64,000 nt of DNA from Sphingobacterium sp. UBA5670 (GCF_002420705.1 NZ_DIIM01000009.1:1-64000), one strand, 5' to 3'; shown: positions 45,719 through 55,587, numbered from the stretch's first letter. Notes: generated by a model not told the origin, from the sequence alone. Program-made: numbers and translations.

Positions 45719-45779
45719 CAGCCGGAGACCAGCCTATTATTCAGTCAGTATACGGTATTTTTCCAGTCGATACGTCGTA

Positions 45780-47294
45780 TTATTCGGCGAGTATTTTCAA
45801 GAGCGGGTCGAGATATTCGCGACTATTGCTCAATCTTGGAACCTTATTTTGTCCACCTAGCTTACCTCTTGATTTCATCCATTTATAGAACGTATCTTCG
45901 GGCGCATTGTGTATTATAGGTGGCCGTAGAGCCATATTCTTAAAACGTTTGGCGTCGTAATCCGAATTGATTTCACGGAGTTTGGCGTCTAATATCTCAC
46001 AGAAGCGCTTAAAATCATTGGGTTGTTGTTCAAATTCAATGACCCATTCATGTGCTCCAGCTTCAGCATCTTTAAAATACACAGGTCCGGCTGTATAATC
46101 TTTTATACGTGCCTGTGTCAATTTACTCGCTTCGGCTAGTGCCTGTTCGGCATTGTCAACAATAACCTCTTCACCAAACGTATTGATGTATTGCTTGGTA
46201 CGACCGGAGATCTGGAAACGGTAAGGCGATAATGAAGTGAATTTGATGGTATCTCCGATTTTATAACGCCATAAACCAGCGTTGGTAGAGATGATCAATG
46301 CATAGTTTTTACCGAGCTCCACCTGATCCAAACGTAAAGTGGACGGATTTTCTTCATGCATATGCTCTGTCGGCAAGAATTCGTAATAGATACCATAATC
46401 CAGCATAAGAAGTAGATCTTCCGAATCAGATTGATCCTGTAAACCAAAATATCCTTCGGAGGCGTTATAATTCTCGAGATAATACATGTTGTCCGAAGGA
46501 ATTAATTTTTGGAACTGCTCGCGATAAGGTTTGAAGCTCACCCCGCCATGTCCATAAAACTCTAGGTTTGGCCAGACCTCCAAGAGGTTGTCTTTGCCAG
46601 TAATTTCAAGGATGCGCTTGGCCATAACAATATTCCAGGTCGGTACGCCCGCTAGGCTCGTTACGTTTTCTTTAATCGTTATTTGGGCTATTTGCTCAAT
46701 TTTCTCCTCAAAGTTGGGGTTTAGCGTAACCTCCATATTGGGAGTTCGCTTAAATTCAGCCCAAAAAGGAAGATTACGGATGAGGATTGATGAAAGATCC
46801 CCATAATAGGAATCCGGACTGAAATTGTTTATTTGCGAGGATCCCCCGATAACGACGGATTTTCCGGTAAAAACGCGATTTTCGGGCCTATTATGGCAAT
46901 AGATCGTCAGCATATCCTTGCCCCCCTGAAAATGACATTCCTCGAGTGCTTCTTCGCTAACAGGAATAAATTTGCTACGATCCGATGTGGTACCTGAAGA
47001 TTTTGCAAACCACTTGATATCGGAAGGCCACAGTATATTCTGTTCGCCTTTTATCATACGGTCAACATAACCTTTGATATCATCATAATCCTGTATCGGA
47101 ACACGTTCCTTGAAAATCTCCGGTGTCAAAATACTGGTGTAGTCGTATTTTTTTCCCCACTCCGTCGCCTCAGCAGTGGCAATTAAACTCTGGAACCATT
47201 CTTCTTGTACATCGTGAGGGTATTTCATGAAAAGTTCAATCTGATGGATTCTTTTTTTCATGAACCAAGTAAAAATGGAGTTTAATAAGGCCAT
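45780..47294 (-). CDS. GH3-family acyl-acid amido synthetase-like protein
   Basis: A 504-residue adenylate-forming protein of the GH3 family, known in plants for joining auxin or jasmonate to amino acids. Visible elements are the ATP-binding motif KSSGTTSDRSKFIPVS, the middle motif LENYNASEGYFG, and YALIISTNAGLWRYKIGDTIKFTSLSPYRFQISGRTKQYIN near the C-terminal domain. Bacterial functions are largely unknown; amide-bond formation between an acyl acid and an amine is the expected chemistry. It is the last gene of a recJ-lptB-GH3 run, 21 bases after lptB, and probably co-transcribed. Confidence 0.92.
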   Translation of the reverse strand: MALLNSIFTWFMKKRIHQIELFMKYPHDVQEEWFQSLIATAEATEWGKKYDYTSILTPEIFKERVPIQDYDDIKGYVDRMIKGEQNILWPSDIKWFAKSSGTTSDRSKFIPVSEEALEECHFQGGKDMLTIYCHNRPENRVFTGKSVVIGGSSQINNFSPDSYYGDLSSILIRNLPFWAEFKRTPNMEVTLNPNFEEKIEQIAQITIKENVTSLAGVPTWNIVMAKRILEITGKDNLLEVWPNLEFYGHGGVSFKPYREQFQKLIPSDNMYYLENYNASEGYFGLQDQSDSEDLLLMLDYGIYYEFLPTEHMHEENPSTLRLDQVELGKNYALIISTNAGLWRYKIGDTIKFTSLSPYRFQISGRTKQYINTFGEEVIVDNAEQALAEASKLTQARIKDYTAGPVYFKDAEAGAHEWVIEFEQQPNDFKRFCEILDAKLREINSDYDAKRFKNMALRPPIIHNAPEDTFYKWMKSRGKLGGQNKVPRLSNSREYLDPLLKILAE

Positions 47295-47315
47295 AGGGGG
47301 GAGATTCTTTAGTCT

Positions 47316-48050
47316 TTAAAATTTTTTCCTTCTTAATTCAAAATGTCGACCGAGGTAAAATTTACGGGCGAGTTCATTATCTGCAATTTCCTCAGGTGTA
47401 CCCGTCAACATAATCTTTCCTTCGGTGAGGAGGTAGGCCCTATCGGTGATCGATAAGGTTTCCTGTACGTTGTGATCGGTAATTAAGATGCCAATATTAC
47501 GGGTTTTGAGTTTGGCTACAATCGTCTGAATTTCTTCCACGGCGATTGGGTCAACCCCTGCAAAAGGCTCATCCAAAAGTATAAAGGATGGATTTGCAGC
47601 TAATGCTCTCGCAATTTCAGTACGTCGACGTTCACCCCCGGATAGTAGATCGCCTCTATTTTTACGGACACGGTGTAAACTGAATTCGGTAAGCAGTTCT
47701 TCCAGTTTGGCCAAACGTTCCTCTTTATTTGGATAGTGGATTTCTAATACAGCCAGGATATTGTTTTCTACAGAAAGCTTCCGAAAGACGGAAGCCTCCT
47801 GGGCTAAATACCCTATGCCACGTTGAGCACGCTGGTACATCGCATCTTGTGTAATTTCTTGATCATCGAGGAATACTTTACCTTCATTGGGCTTGATAAG
47901 ACCAACAATCATATAGAAAGAAGTGGTTTTTCCCGCTCCATTAGGTCCCAATAATCCGACAATCTCTCCTTGTTCTACATGGAAGGAAACATTGTTGACA
48001 ACGGTGCGTTGTTTATATTTTTTTATGAGATGTTCTGCCTTTAAAATCAT
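47316..48050 (-). CDS. lptB: LPS export ABC transporter ATP-binding protein
   Basis: LptB powers extraction of lipopolysaccharide from the inner membrane together with LptF/LptG. The 244-residue protein has Walker A GPNGAGKT at 35-42, the Q-loop region ARRGIGYLAQEASVFRKL-like segment, signature LLSGGERRRTEIARAL, Walker B FILLDEPFAGVDP and the switch ITDHNVQETL. The sequence LAQEASVFRKLSVENNI is highly diagnostic of LptB. The LptF/G partners are not in the window. Confidence 0.96.
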   Translation of the reverse strand: MILKAEHLIKKYKQRTVVNNVSFHVEQGEIVGLLGPNGAGKTTSFYMIVGLIKPNEGKVFLDDQEITQDAMYQRAQRGIGYLAQEASVFRKLSVENNILAVLEIHYPNKEERLAKLEELLTEFSLHRVRKNRGDLLSGGERRRTEIARALAANPSFILLDEPFAGVDPIAVEEIQTIVAKLKTRNIGILITDHNVQETLSITDRAYLLTEGKIMLTGTPEEIADNELARKFYLGRHFELRRKKF

Positions 48051-48173
48051 CTTCGTGGAATGTCTTGTGTTTTATGGTATGCTTTCATACGTGGTATTCA
48101 ATCCAGTATGTGGGTTCTTTGCCTCGGACAAATCTTGTGTAAATATATTTAATATCTTCTTACTATTGCAATA

Positions 48174-49874
48174 CTAATACTTAATCCCTTTGATGTTTAG
48201 CTGTAAGTTTCTTTTGTTGCGCCACACATTCTCTTCAATGCTGTAGCAGATGTCGAAACTTTGTCCAGAATTGATATGTGTGATATGTTCGGCCAGGCCA
48301 AAACCGATACAGTCAAACGAAGGGGAGTCTTCCTGAACAACCGTCATTTTGAGATGATTGGTGCCTACTATAAAGGCTTGTCCTACTGCGTTTACTTTTT
48401 TACTGAGGAAAATAGGAGCTTCATTCTGGGGACCGAAAGGTTCAAACTGTTGGAGAATCCGAAAGAATTTAGCGTCGATGTCCTTCAATGCTAACTTTGC
48501 ATCGATCAAAATTTCCTGCGTAAGCATTTCCGGACTGATACGTCGCGATACCACTTCCTCAAAACGATCCTGGAATAATGTAACATTATCTAAGGACATC
48601 GTTAGTCCGGCAGCATATTTATGGCCACCAAATTGTTCCAATAAATCAGCGCATTCGCTCAATGCCTCATATAGATCAAAACCCAGAACCGAACGGCAGG
48701 AGCCCGCTATATGACCATTTGTTTCCGTCAATATAATTGTCGGACGGTAATATTTTTCGGTCAGACGGGAGGCTACGATGCCAATGACTCCCTTGTGCCA
48801 GTCTGCTTTATACAATACCGTTGATTTACGGCTTTTAAGCAGGGCATTATCTTCAATAAGTGCAAGTGCTTCTTCTGTTATTTTGAGGTCAAAGTCTTTA
48901 CGGACATTGTTTTGATCATCTATGCTGGAACTAAAGTCTTTGGCTTCCTGCAGCGATTTGGAGATCAGAAGTTTGACAGCGTCTTTTGCATGGTCTATTC
49001 TGCCCGCAGCATTGATGCGGGGGCCAATCTGGAACACAATGTCATTGACCGTAAAGATCTTCGTTCGGTTGTTGGATAAGTCAATGAGTGCCTTTAATCC
49101 GACGCAGGGATTCGTATTGAGTTTGATTAGACCAAAGTGGCTGAGTATTCTGTTTTCACCGGTAATCGGAACGATATCTGACGCAATACTGACGGCCACG
49201 AGATCTAGAAATTGATAACAGGCATTGATATCCATGCCGTTGGTCAGTATAAAAGCCTGAATTATCTTAAAGCCAATTCCACAACCTGAAAGTTCTTTGT
49301 AGGGATATTCACAATCCGCCCGCTTGGGATCCAATACGGCATAGGCTTTGGGCAGCTCTTCACCGGGAAGGTGATGATCGCCGATGATAAAATCAATCCC
49401 TTTGCTGTTTGCGTAATCTATTTTATCGATTGCCTTGATACCGCAGTCCAGGGCGATAATCAAGCTGAAACCATTGGCCGCTGCGTAGTCAATTCCTTGT
49501 GTGGAGATACCATACCCTTCGGCATAACGGTCTGGGATATAAAACTCCAACTGACTATGAAATTCTCTGAAAAAACTATAAACAACGGCCACTGCAGTTG
49601 TACCGTCCACATCATAGTCTCCATAAATCAGAATTTTTTCTTTGTTGCCGATGGCTTGGATAATACGGGTGATGGCTTTCTCCATATCCCGCATCAAAAA
49701 TGGATCGTGCAAATCCGATAATTGAGGTCTAAAAAACTGCTTTGATTCGCCAAAGGTCCCAATTCCCCTGCTCACGAGCAACTCTGCCAATACAGTGTTG
49801 ATGTTTAATTCCTCGCGCAGTTTGTTGGTTATTTTGACATCAGTTTTAGATTTTAGTACCCACCTTTTTTGCAT
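48174..49874 (-). CDS. recJ: Single-stranded-DNA-specific exonuclease RecJ
   Basis: RecJ degrades single-stranded DNA 5-prime to 3-prime in recombination and mismatch or excision repair. From the ATG at 49874 it has 566 residues, the usual size; an upstream TTG would add four. The DHH phosphoesterase motifs are visible: YGDYDVDGTTA with Asp86, Asp88 and Asp90, and the DHHLPG motif further on. The DHHA1 region contains GHIAGSCRSVLGFDLYEALSECADLLEQFGGHKYAAGLTM. It begins the recJ-lptB-GH3 run, with a divergent MBL-fold gene upstream. Confidence 0.96.
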   Translation of the reverse strand: MQKRWVLKSKTDVKITNKLREELNINTVLAELLVSRGIGTFGESKQFFRPQLSDLHDPFLMRDMEKAITRIIQAIGNKEKILIYGDYDVDGTTAVAVVYSFFREFHSQLEFYIPDRYAEGYGISTQGIDYAAANGFSLIIALDCGIKAIDKIDYANSKGIDFIIGDHHLPGEELPKAYAVLDPKRADCEYPYKELSGCGIGFKIIQAFILTNGMDINACYQFLDLVAVSIASDIVPITGENRILSHFGLIKLNTNPCVGLKALIDLSNNRTKIFTVNDIVFQIGPRINAAGRIDHAKDAVKLLISKSLQEAKDFSSSIDDQNNVRKDFDLKITEEALALIEDNALLKSRKSTVLYKADWHKGVIGIVASRLTEKYYRPTIILTETNGHIAGSCRSVLGFDLYEALSECADLLEQFGGHKYAAGLTMSLDNVTLFQDRFEEVVSRRISPEMLTQEILIDAKLALKDIDAKFFRILQQFEPFGPQNEAPIFLSKKVNAVGQAFIVGTNHLKMTVVQEDSPSFDCIGFGLAEHITHINSGQSFDICYSIEENVWRNKRNLQLNIKGIKY

Positions 49875-49881
49875 ATCTTTG
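49874..49881 (+). promoter_or_regulatory. Probable -7 element for the MBL-fold hydrolase gene
   Basis: TATCTTTG matches TAnnTTTG and lies at the start codon of divergent recJ, 82 bases before the plus-strand gene. The -33 box is weak. Confidence 0.45.
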
Positions 49882-49955
49882 CACAATATTTTAAGTGTAA
49901 ATATACGTTTTAAGGCTGGACTTACCTAATTCCTAAACCCGGTATTGGTCCGCTG

Positions 49956-50771
49956 ATGCTTAACGTGCATATTCCCAATGTTTTAAATATGGTGCAGGCT
50001 TATTCTTTATATGAAGGTTCTTTTTCAGTAGACAAGAGCCGGAAATTTATCCCCTTTGATCCGTTAATAGATAACCCTCAGGACCGTCCTGGCTCCCTAT
50101 TTATTCAAGTTCACCCTTTTTTGATTGAAACTGATGCGGGACTTGTGTTATGTGATACAGGATTGGGCTATACCGATGAAAATGGTGGACTGCAGTTGCA
50201 TGCTAATATTCGTAAGCAGGGGTTCACACCAGCAGATGTGAAATATGTTTTGATGTCTCATCTTCATAAAGATCATGCTGGTGGGATGGTGACATTTGAA
50301 AATGGAACTGGGCGTATCGCATTTCCAGAAGCCGAGTATATTGTCCAGCGAGGGGAATGGGAAGATGCCTATTCAGGCATCTCCAGTTCATATCGAACAG
50401 AGATTTTTGATGTGATTCAACGCAGTGGAAATTTGGTTCTGGTGGAAGGTGAAGGAAGAATAAATGCTGAAATCAGCTATGCACTCAATGGTGGACATAC
50501 GGCACATCATCAGGCGTTTCACATTGAGACCCGTGGTGAACATTATTTCTTTGGCGGTGATGTGTTGCCTGAGCCCGAAGAGATTTTTCATAACTATGTT
50601 GCCAAATATGATTTTGATGGCCGACGCTCTAAAGAGCTGCGTCAGGCGTATTGGGCAGAAGGCGCGGCAGCAGGCTGGATTTTTTTATTTTACCACTCAA
50701 AAAACATCAGCATCGGCCGTAGTCAGCTACGTGAAGATAGTACCTATAAGCTGATTGATGCAAAGTCATAA
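49956..50771 (+). CDS. MBL-fold metallo-hydrolase
   Basis: A 271-residue metallo-beta-lactamase-fold hydrolase of the lactonase/glyoxalase II-like group. The dinuclear zinc motif HLHKDHAGG places His102, His104, Asp106 and His107. Further ligands are in GGHTAHHQAF and the FFGGDVLPEP segment. The N-terminal YEGSFSVDKSRKFIPFDP resembles related Bacteroidota proteins, so ATG 49989 is an alternative start. It is probably cytoplasmic. The substrate (lactone, thioester or other) cannot be deduced. The gene is divergent from recJ. Confidence 0.88.
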   Translation: MLNVHIPNVLNMVQAYSLYEGSFSVDKSRKFIPFDPLIDNPQDRPGSLFIQVHPFLIETDAGLVLCDTGLGYTDENGGLQLHANIRKQGFTPADVKYVLMSHLHKDHAGGMVTFENGTGRIAFPEAEYIVQRGEWEDAYSGISSSYRTEIFDVIQRSGNLVLVEGEGRINAEISYALNGGHTAHHQAFHIETRGEHYFFGGDVLPEPEEIFHNYVAKYDFDGRRSKELRQAYWAEGAAAGWIFLFYHSKNISIGRSQLREDSTYKLIDAKS

Positions 50772-50774
50772 AAG

Positions 50775-50812
50775 AAAAACCTCCATGGCCTATGTGGCAC
50801 ATGAAGGTTTTT
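50775..50812. terminator. Bidirectional terminator, possible repeat copy E
   Basis: Arms 50775-50787 and 50800-50812 pair over 13 positions with one mismatch, with flanking A5 and T5 runs. The right arm CATGAAGGTTTTT is the same as the right end of the dispersed repeat. It lies between the convergent hydrolase and susD genes. Confidence 0.8.
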
Positions 50813-50821
50813 AGGAAGGTT

Positions 50822-52444
50822 CTAGTAGCCTGGATTTTGTGGGAAGGCTGCGCCAGTGTTACTGTCGATAACCTCCTGTGGGATAGGCCAAAGAATAAAT
50901 TCTTTCTTGACGACGGCCTTCGACTGTGAATTCAGTGTTTGCACCCGACGCAGGAAAATATCCTCACCGAAACGGGCAAGTGTCATGCGGCGCATTTCCT
51001 CGCCAATAAGTTCTCTTGCGCGTTCGTCTAGAATGAAGTCTGCATTAACCGCTGAAGCATCGATTAAGGAGGCTTTCGCACGGGCACGGACAGCATTGAT
51101 GGCATCTTTCGCTTGTGCTGGTTTATTGGCGCGCCAGTAAGCTTCAGCCAACAGCAGGTAAGTCTCCGCCAAACGCACTTTCACGCGATCCTTCATATTT
51201 CCTTCAAATGCAGGATCAACAGCTGTCTTTCCGTAGAAAAATTTGGTTGTTGTCGGGAATACATTACCCGATTCCTTGATCGCGTCTGTAAGTTCGATTT
51301 TCTTTCCATAGAGTTCAGGTACGGTAGGATCATTATAATACCAATCGCGTTTGATATTGAAAGAGGAGTTTCTGACATCTTGTTTTTCATAACTATCCAG
51401 CCACCATTGATAAGGACGTACATGACCAAGACCTCTTCCACCAAGTGAGTCGGCCAAAGCAAATCCTTTTTGCTGTGAATAGAAAGGTACCCAGGCACGT
51501 TTGCTCCAATCGGTGTAACGGTCACCGCCGCCTTGTGTGTTGTATTCTAATTGGATGGCCCAGATTGTTTCTTGGTTACCAGAACCGCGATTTTGATTGT
51601 TTTCGATAAACATATCGTGGAAATAATCTCCAGCTTTATCTTTTTCGGCGCCGAATCGCTGGTCATTTAACTTAAAGAAACCGCTTTGAATCACTTTGTT
51701 GGCAGCCTCCGCAGCTAGATCTGGCTGTCCAGCTTCGATATATGCCTCTGCGAGATAGTGTAAGGCAGCCCATTTTGTCAATTTACCTTCCTGAATTGTC
51801 CCTGGATTGTCAGGTAGGTTTTCACTTGCATACTTAAGGTCTTCAATCATGTGCGTCAGGATTTCAGCTTTCGGTGTACGGGTGAAATCACGGCGTGGTG
51901 TTTCGGATACTTTGTCTACCCAAGGCACATCGCCATACAGGTTGACTAAGTAACGATAGCTATAGGCGCGGAAGAAACGGGCTGTTGCTTCCACACGTTT
52001 TGGATCGTTATCCTTGTCTGTCCAACTGATGCCATCCTTTTTTAAGGCTTCCAGGATCGTGTTGGTATTGCCGATAAAGCCGTAGGCATATTTCCAGTAA
52101 TTGCGGACATAAGATGAAGCAGGGTTTAGCGTATAATTGCTAAATGGAGCCAATGTAGCATCTGTTCCCGTGGTTTTAATGGCAACAATATCTGTTCCAA
52201 CCTGTAGCGCCTCCTGCGGTGTTGCTCCCTGTGAAAAAATACTTCCATTCCAGGTCAGGAACTCCATGCGGGCATAAGAATATAAGCCGTTTAGACCAGT
52301 TTCGAATCCTTTTGTATTAATATAAGTATTATCTGGCGACTGAAAACTGCTGGTGTCTTCATTTAAGAAGTTTTTGCTACAGCCCATAAAAAGTAAGCTT
52401 AGGCCGGCTAGCATTGCATATAAAGTTGTATTTCTTTTCTTCAT
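50822..52444 (-). CDS. SusD/RagB-family outer-membrane lipoprotein
   Basis: A 540-residue surface lipoprotein paired with the SusC receptor encoded just upstream. From the ATG at 52444 the signal is MKKRNTTLYAMLAGLSLLFMGCSKNFLNE with an acylated Cys22. SusD features include YWKYAYGFIGNTNTILEALKKDG, ARFFRAYSYRYLVNLYGDVPWV, RLAETYLLLAEAYWRANKPAQAKDAINAVRARA and the C-terminal ILWPIPQEVIDSNTGAAFPQNPGY. Such sequences commonly bind glycans, but no glycoside hydrolase is adjacent. The frame upstream of 52444 overlaps susC and is unlikely to be used. Confidence 0.95.
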   Translation of the reverse strand: MKKRNTTLYAMLAGLSLLFMGCSKNFLNEDTSSFQSPDNTYINTKGFETGLNGLYSYARMEFLTWNGSIFSQGATPQEALQVGTDIVAIKTTGTDATLAPFSNYTLNPASSYVRNYWKYAYGFIGNTNTILEALKKDGISWTDKDNDPKRVEATARFFRAYSYRYLVNLYGDVPWVDKVSETPRRDFTRTPKAEILTHMIEDLKYASENLPDNPGTIQEGKLTKWAALHYLAEAYIEAGQPDLAAEAANKVIQSGFFKLNDQRFGAEKDKAGDYFHDMFIENNQNRGSGNQETIWAIQLEYNTQGGGDRYTDWSKRAWVPFYSQQKGFALADSLGGRGLGHVRPYQWWLDSYEKQDVRNSSFNIKRDWYYNDPTVPELYGKKIELTDAIKESGNVFPTTTKFFYGKTAVDPAFEGNMKDRVKVRLAETYLLLAEAYWRANKPAQAKDAINAVRARAKASLIDASAVNADFILDERARELIGEEMRRMTLARFGEDIFLRRVQTLNSQSKAVVKKEFILWPIPQEVIDSNTGAAFPQNPGY

Positions 52445-52457
52445 GATGTTGATGTGT

Positions 52458-55400
52458 TTAGAATTGAACATTTACGCCCAATGAGAATGTTCTCGCAACC
52501 GGATAAGGACTGGCGATGTTGGTCGTCGTTGGATTACCTGTCGTCGAACTTACACTCAATGCTTCTACGTTGTAACCTTTGATCTTAGAGAATGTATAGA
52601 GGTTGCGTGCATTGATAAATGCTTTAATGGAAGAGAGGTTCAGTTTTTTCAGAAAATCGCCATCAAAGGTATAGCCGAGGCTAAAGTCTCTGATTCGCCA
52701 GTACGATGAATTGATGTAGTAGGTATGGTTGTTAACAGGTGTGTATCCCGGCGAAGGAATATCTGTATTTGTACGCTCTGGTGTCCAGTAAGGCATATCA
52801 GCAAGATAATTAGCCCCGTTGTTAGGCAAGAAGCGTTCGATATTTTTGAAATCATCTATTTTCGTTCCGCCAAAAGCTCCATTCATAAAGAATGATAGGG
52901 AGAAATTCTTATAGGTGAAATCATTGCCGATACCGAGTGTATAGGGGGATATTTTGTTTCCCATCACGGTGCGGTCACTGGCATCAATTTTACCATCGTT
53001 ATTCAAATCTGCTAACTTGGCATCGCCAGGTTTCGCTTTAGGTTGATAGGAGTTTGCGATGTCGTCGCTCTCTTGCCATACACCAATGACCTTATAGTCG
53101 TAGAAAATGCGGATTGGCTTTCCGATTAACCAGGCATTGGTCAAATCGTCTTTTCCATCAGCGCGCAGTTTCGTGATTTTGTTGTTGTTATAGGCAAAGG
53201 TTGTATTAACATTCCATTGAAAATTATCGTTTTTGACCGGTATGGCGTTCAAGGTAACTTCGATCCCTTTGTTGGAAGTTTCGCCGATGTTGGTTAAAAT
53301 GGTATTATAACCATTCATGACGGGGACCTGTTCGCTTAATAAAAGATCCGATGTTTTGGATGAGTAGTAGTCGATCGTTCCTGAAAGTCTATTTTTCAGG
53401 ATGCCAAAATCAAAGCCAAGGTTTAACGAAGCCGTCGTTTCCCAGGTTAGATTGCTTCCTCTCCCATTGAAATTCATCACAAGTCCTTTGACCGGGTCAA
53501 GACCATAGATATAATCCACGTTGGTCAGACGGTCGTAAGTTTGGTAAGGTGATACGGCCTGATTTCCATTTTTACCATAAGAAGCACGAAGTTTTAACAG
53601 ATCGAAATAGTCTTGCACGTTTCCTTCTTTAGAAATTACCCAGGCTCCTGCAACGGATGGAAAAAATGCATATCGGTTGTTTTTAGAGAATGCACTATAA
53701 CCATCCGAACGACCGGTTAAGGTTAACAGGTAGCGATCCTTAAAAGCATAGTTGATTCTTCCCATGTAGGAAATCATCGCTGTATTTTGAAGATTGGATT
53801 CGATCTTGAGATTTTTGGAGGCAGAAGCCATGTTGTTATATCCGGCATCTGATACAAAATCGTCTCCATTCATTCTTGACGTTTTCAAATTTGTTTTCTG
53901 CGAAGAATAGAGGCCCACGACATTAATCTTGTGGTCACCAAAGGTACGGTCATAGGTTAAGAGATTTTCCCAGGTCCAATCCCAGAAATGTTCGTTGTAA
54001 ATGGAACCGGTACCATTGACACCGCGTCCAGTAACCGTATTTGAACCGTAGTACGAGTTTTCGTTGACATTTCGGTAATTTGTGCCGAAAGTGGTTTTGA
54101 AACTTAATCCTTCAATCGGGAGTTTCACATCTAGCCAGGTATTTGCATAGACTGTTCTTCGTGTCTGATCCCATTGACCTTTTTCGTCTGCGAAAGGATG
54201 TGCCCAAAGTGTTTGTGCGTACATTGGATATGTAACAGCAGTACCATCAGCTTCGCGGTTTTTACTGTAAGGAGAAAGTTTGACAACGCTCTCCAGGTTG
54301 GGCTGCACGCCATCGCGGTTGCCTTGCGAGGCTTGCATGGTCATTCCTAGCTTTAACCAGGAGCTTAAACTCTGGTTGAGATTTAGATTGACATTGTATC
54401 TTTCATATGGGGTGTTTTTTACGACGCCGTCTTGATTGAGGTAACTGACAGAAGCATAATAATCGGATTTATCCGTTCCGCCTGAAAAGCTGAGCTGATG
54501 TTCTTGGACTGGTGCGCCACTATTGAATACTTCATCCTGCCAATTGACTTCTTCTCCTTTTTTGTACTGTTCCAAAACGTTGGCAAAAAGATAATTCTCC
54601 GGATTCAGCTGGTCGCCGGTTTTTCCTTTTGAAGCCTGGTAATCACGCATAAACTGGATGTATTGTGGGCCGTTCATCAATTTAAGGCGGCGTTCTACAC
54701 TTTGAACACCAAAATAACCGTTATAATTGATGCGTGCTTTTCCTGCCGATCCTTTTTTCGACGTGATGAGGATGACGCCATTTGCAGCTCTTGAACCATA
54801 GATTGCAGTAGATGATGCATCTTTCAATACGGAAATACTGGCAATTGTATTGGAGGAGATATCACCTAGGGAACCGCTAAAAGGAATACCATCTAAGATA
54901 ATCAACGGGGCGTTGGAAGCTGAGATCGAGTTCTCGCCCCGAATATTGATGGACGCTGTTTCTCCGGGTTTGGCCGATCCTGAATTGATCGCTAGACCAG
55001 AAATTTTACCCTGAAGTTTGTCGACAACATTTGGTGAGTTTATTCGCTCCAGCGATTTTGCTTCTACTGTCGCGATACTTCCTGTTAAATCGCTTTTTTT
55101 CTGTTTACCATACCCCACGACCACGACTTCATCCAAAACGTCCTCGGACTTCGTTAAGGTTATTTGTGATGCCTGTGAGACAGGAACTTCTTTCGCTATA
55201 AATCCGATGGAGTTAAATGTTAGGATGGCACTCTTTGAACTGACGTTCAGGGAGAAGACACCGTCTTGATTGGTTGTCGTGGCTGCCGCTTTACCCTTCT
55301 CGGAAACGGTAACGCCGCTTATTGGTTTCCCGTTTTCATCAACGACCTTACCGGAAATAGCTTGCTGGAAAGGTGAAGGGGTAGTTATTGCTACCAAGTT

Positions 55401-55487
55401 TCGTGGATTCGCAGCTCCGTAAACAGGTGCCGCTAATGACAGAATTGATAAGGGTGTCAGAAGGATGAGATGACTCTTTTTGACCAT
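52458..55487 (-). CDS. SusC/RagA-family TonB-linked outer-membrane receptor
   Basis: A 1009-residue transporter from the ATG at 55487. The signal peptide is MVKKSHLILLTPLSILSLAAPVYGA. The carboxypeptidase-like domain GKVVDENGKPISGVTVSEKG, the TonB-box-like DEVVVVGYGKQKKSDLTGSI and the plug motifs LIILDGIPF, ISVLKDASSTAIYGSRAANGVILITSKKG are standard. The barrel ends in LGVNVQF. There is no STN domain and no ECF/FecR pair. Thirteen bases separate it from the susD start. Upstream lies the 15-mer operator shared with the first SusCD operon. A longer frame to 55583 would contain that operator, so it is not used. Confidence 0.95.
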   Translation of the reverse strand: MVKKSHLILLTPLSILSLAAPVYGAANPRNLVAITTPSPFQQAISGKVVDENGKPISGVTVSEKGKAAATTTNQDGVFSLNVSSKSAILTFNSIGFIAKEVPVSQASQITLTKSEDVLDEVVVVGYGKQKKSDLTGSIATVEAKSLERINSPNVVDKLQGKISGLAINSGSAKPGETASINIRGENSISASNAPLIILDGIPFSGSLGDISSNTIASISVLKDASSTAIYGSRAANGVILITSKKGSAGKARINYNGYFGVQSVERRLKLMNGPQYIQFMRDYQASKGKTGDQLNPENYLFANVLEQYKKGEEVNWQDEVFNSGAPVQEHQLSFSGGTDKSDYYASVSYLNQDGVVKNTPYERYNVNLNLNQSLSSWLKLGMTMQASQGNRDGVQPNLESVVKLSPYSKNREADGTAVTYPMYAQTLWAHPFADEKGQWDQTRRTVYANTWLDVKLPIEGLSFKTTFGTNYRNVNENSYYGSNTVTGRGVNGTGSIYNEHFWDWTWENLLTYDRTFGDHKINVVGLYSSQKTNLKTSRMNGDDFVSDAGYNNMASASKNLKIESNLQNTAMISYMGRINYAFKDRYLLTLTGRSDGYSAFSKNNRYAFFPSVAGAWVISKEGNVQDYFDLLKLRASYGKNGNQAVSPYQTYDRLTNVDYIYGLDPVKGLVMNFNGRGSNLTWETTASLNLGFDFGILKNRLSGTIDYYSSKTSDLLLSEQVPVMNGYNTILTNIGETSNKGIEVTLNAIPVKNDNFQWNVNTTFAYNNNKITKLRADGKDDLTNAWLIGKPIRIFYDYKVIGVWQESDDIANSYQPKAKPGDAKLADLNNDGKIDASDRTVMGNKISPYTLGIGNDFTYKNFSLSFFMNGAFGGTKIDDFKNIERFLPNNGANYLADMPYWTPERTNTDIPSPGYTPVNNHTYYINSSYWRIRDFSLGYTFDGDFLKKLNLSSIKAFINARNLYTFSKIKGYNVEALSVSSTTGNPTTTNIASPYPVARTFSLGVNVQF

Positions 55488-55564
55488 AGGTGTGTAATTT
55501 AGATTCAGTAAGTGTTTAATGGGGGCAATTATAAAGAAATAAAGCGTTGTCAATTCTCCGCTTG

Positions 55565-55587
55565 TTGGAACAAACGATTGCATGAAC
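55565..55587 (-). promoter_or_regulatory. Candidate LacI/PurR-type operator upstream of SusCD pair 3
   Basis: On the minus strand the 15-mer ATGCAATCGTTTGTT (55583-55569) is identical to that at 218-232. It begins about 80 bases before the susC ATG. Upstream on the same strand another CpG-centred word, AACGTTTTCG, may be a second half-site. Confidence 0.55.

Larger units (their letters stand above)
45100..45779. other. 680-base gap between ilvE and the GH3 gene
   Basis: The longest gene-poor stretch of the window. It must contain the ilvE promoter (minus). A short plus-strand frame lies at 45425-45583 and an inverted repeat at 45672-45718. A TTG-started frame at 45179-45388 has no support. 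The sequence is AT-rich and shows no RNA gene I can recognise. Confidence 0.5.

Noticed and set aside
55488..55583. N-terminal extension of the third SusC
   Set aside because: The extension lacks a signal and overlaps the shared operator; the ATG at 55487 begins a proper signal peptide.
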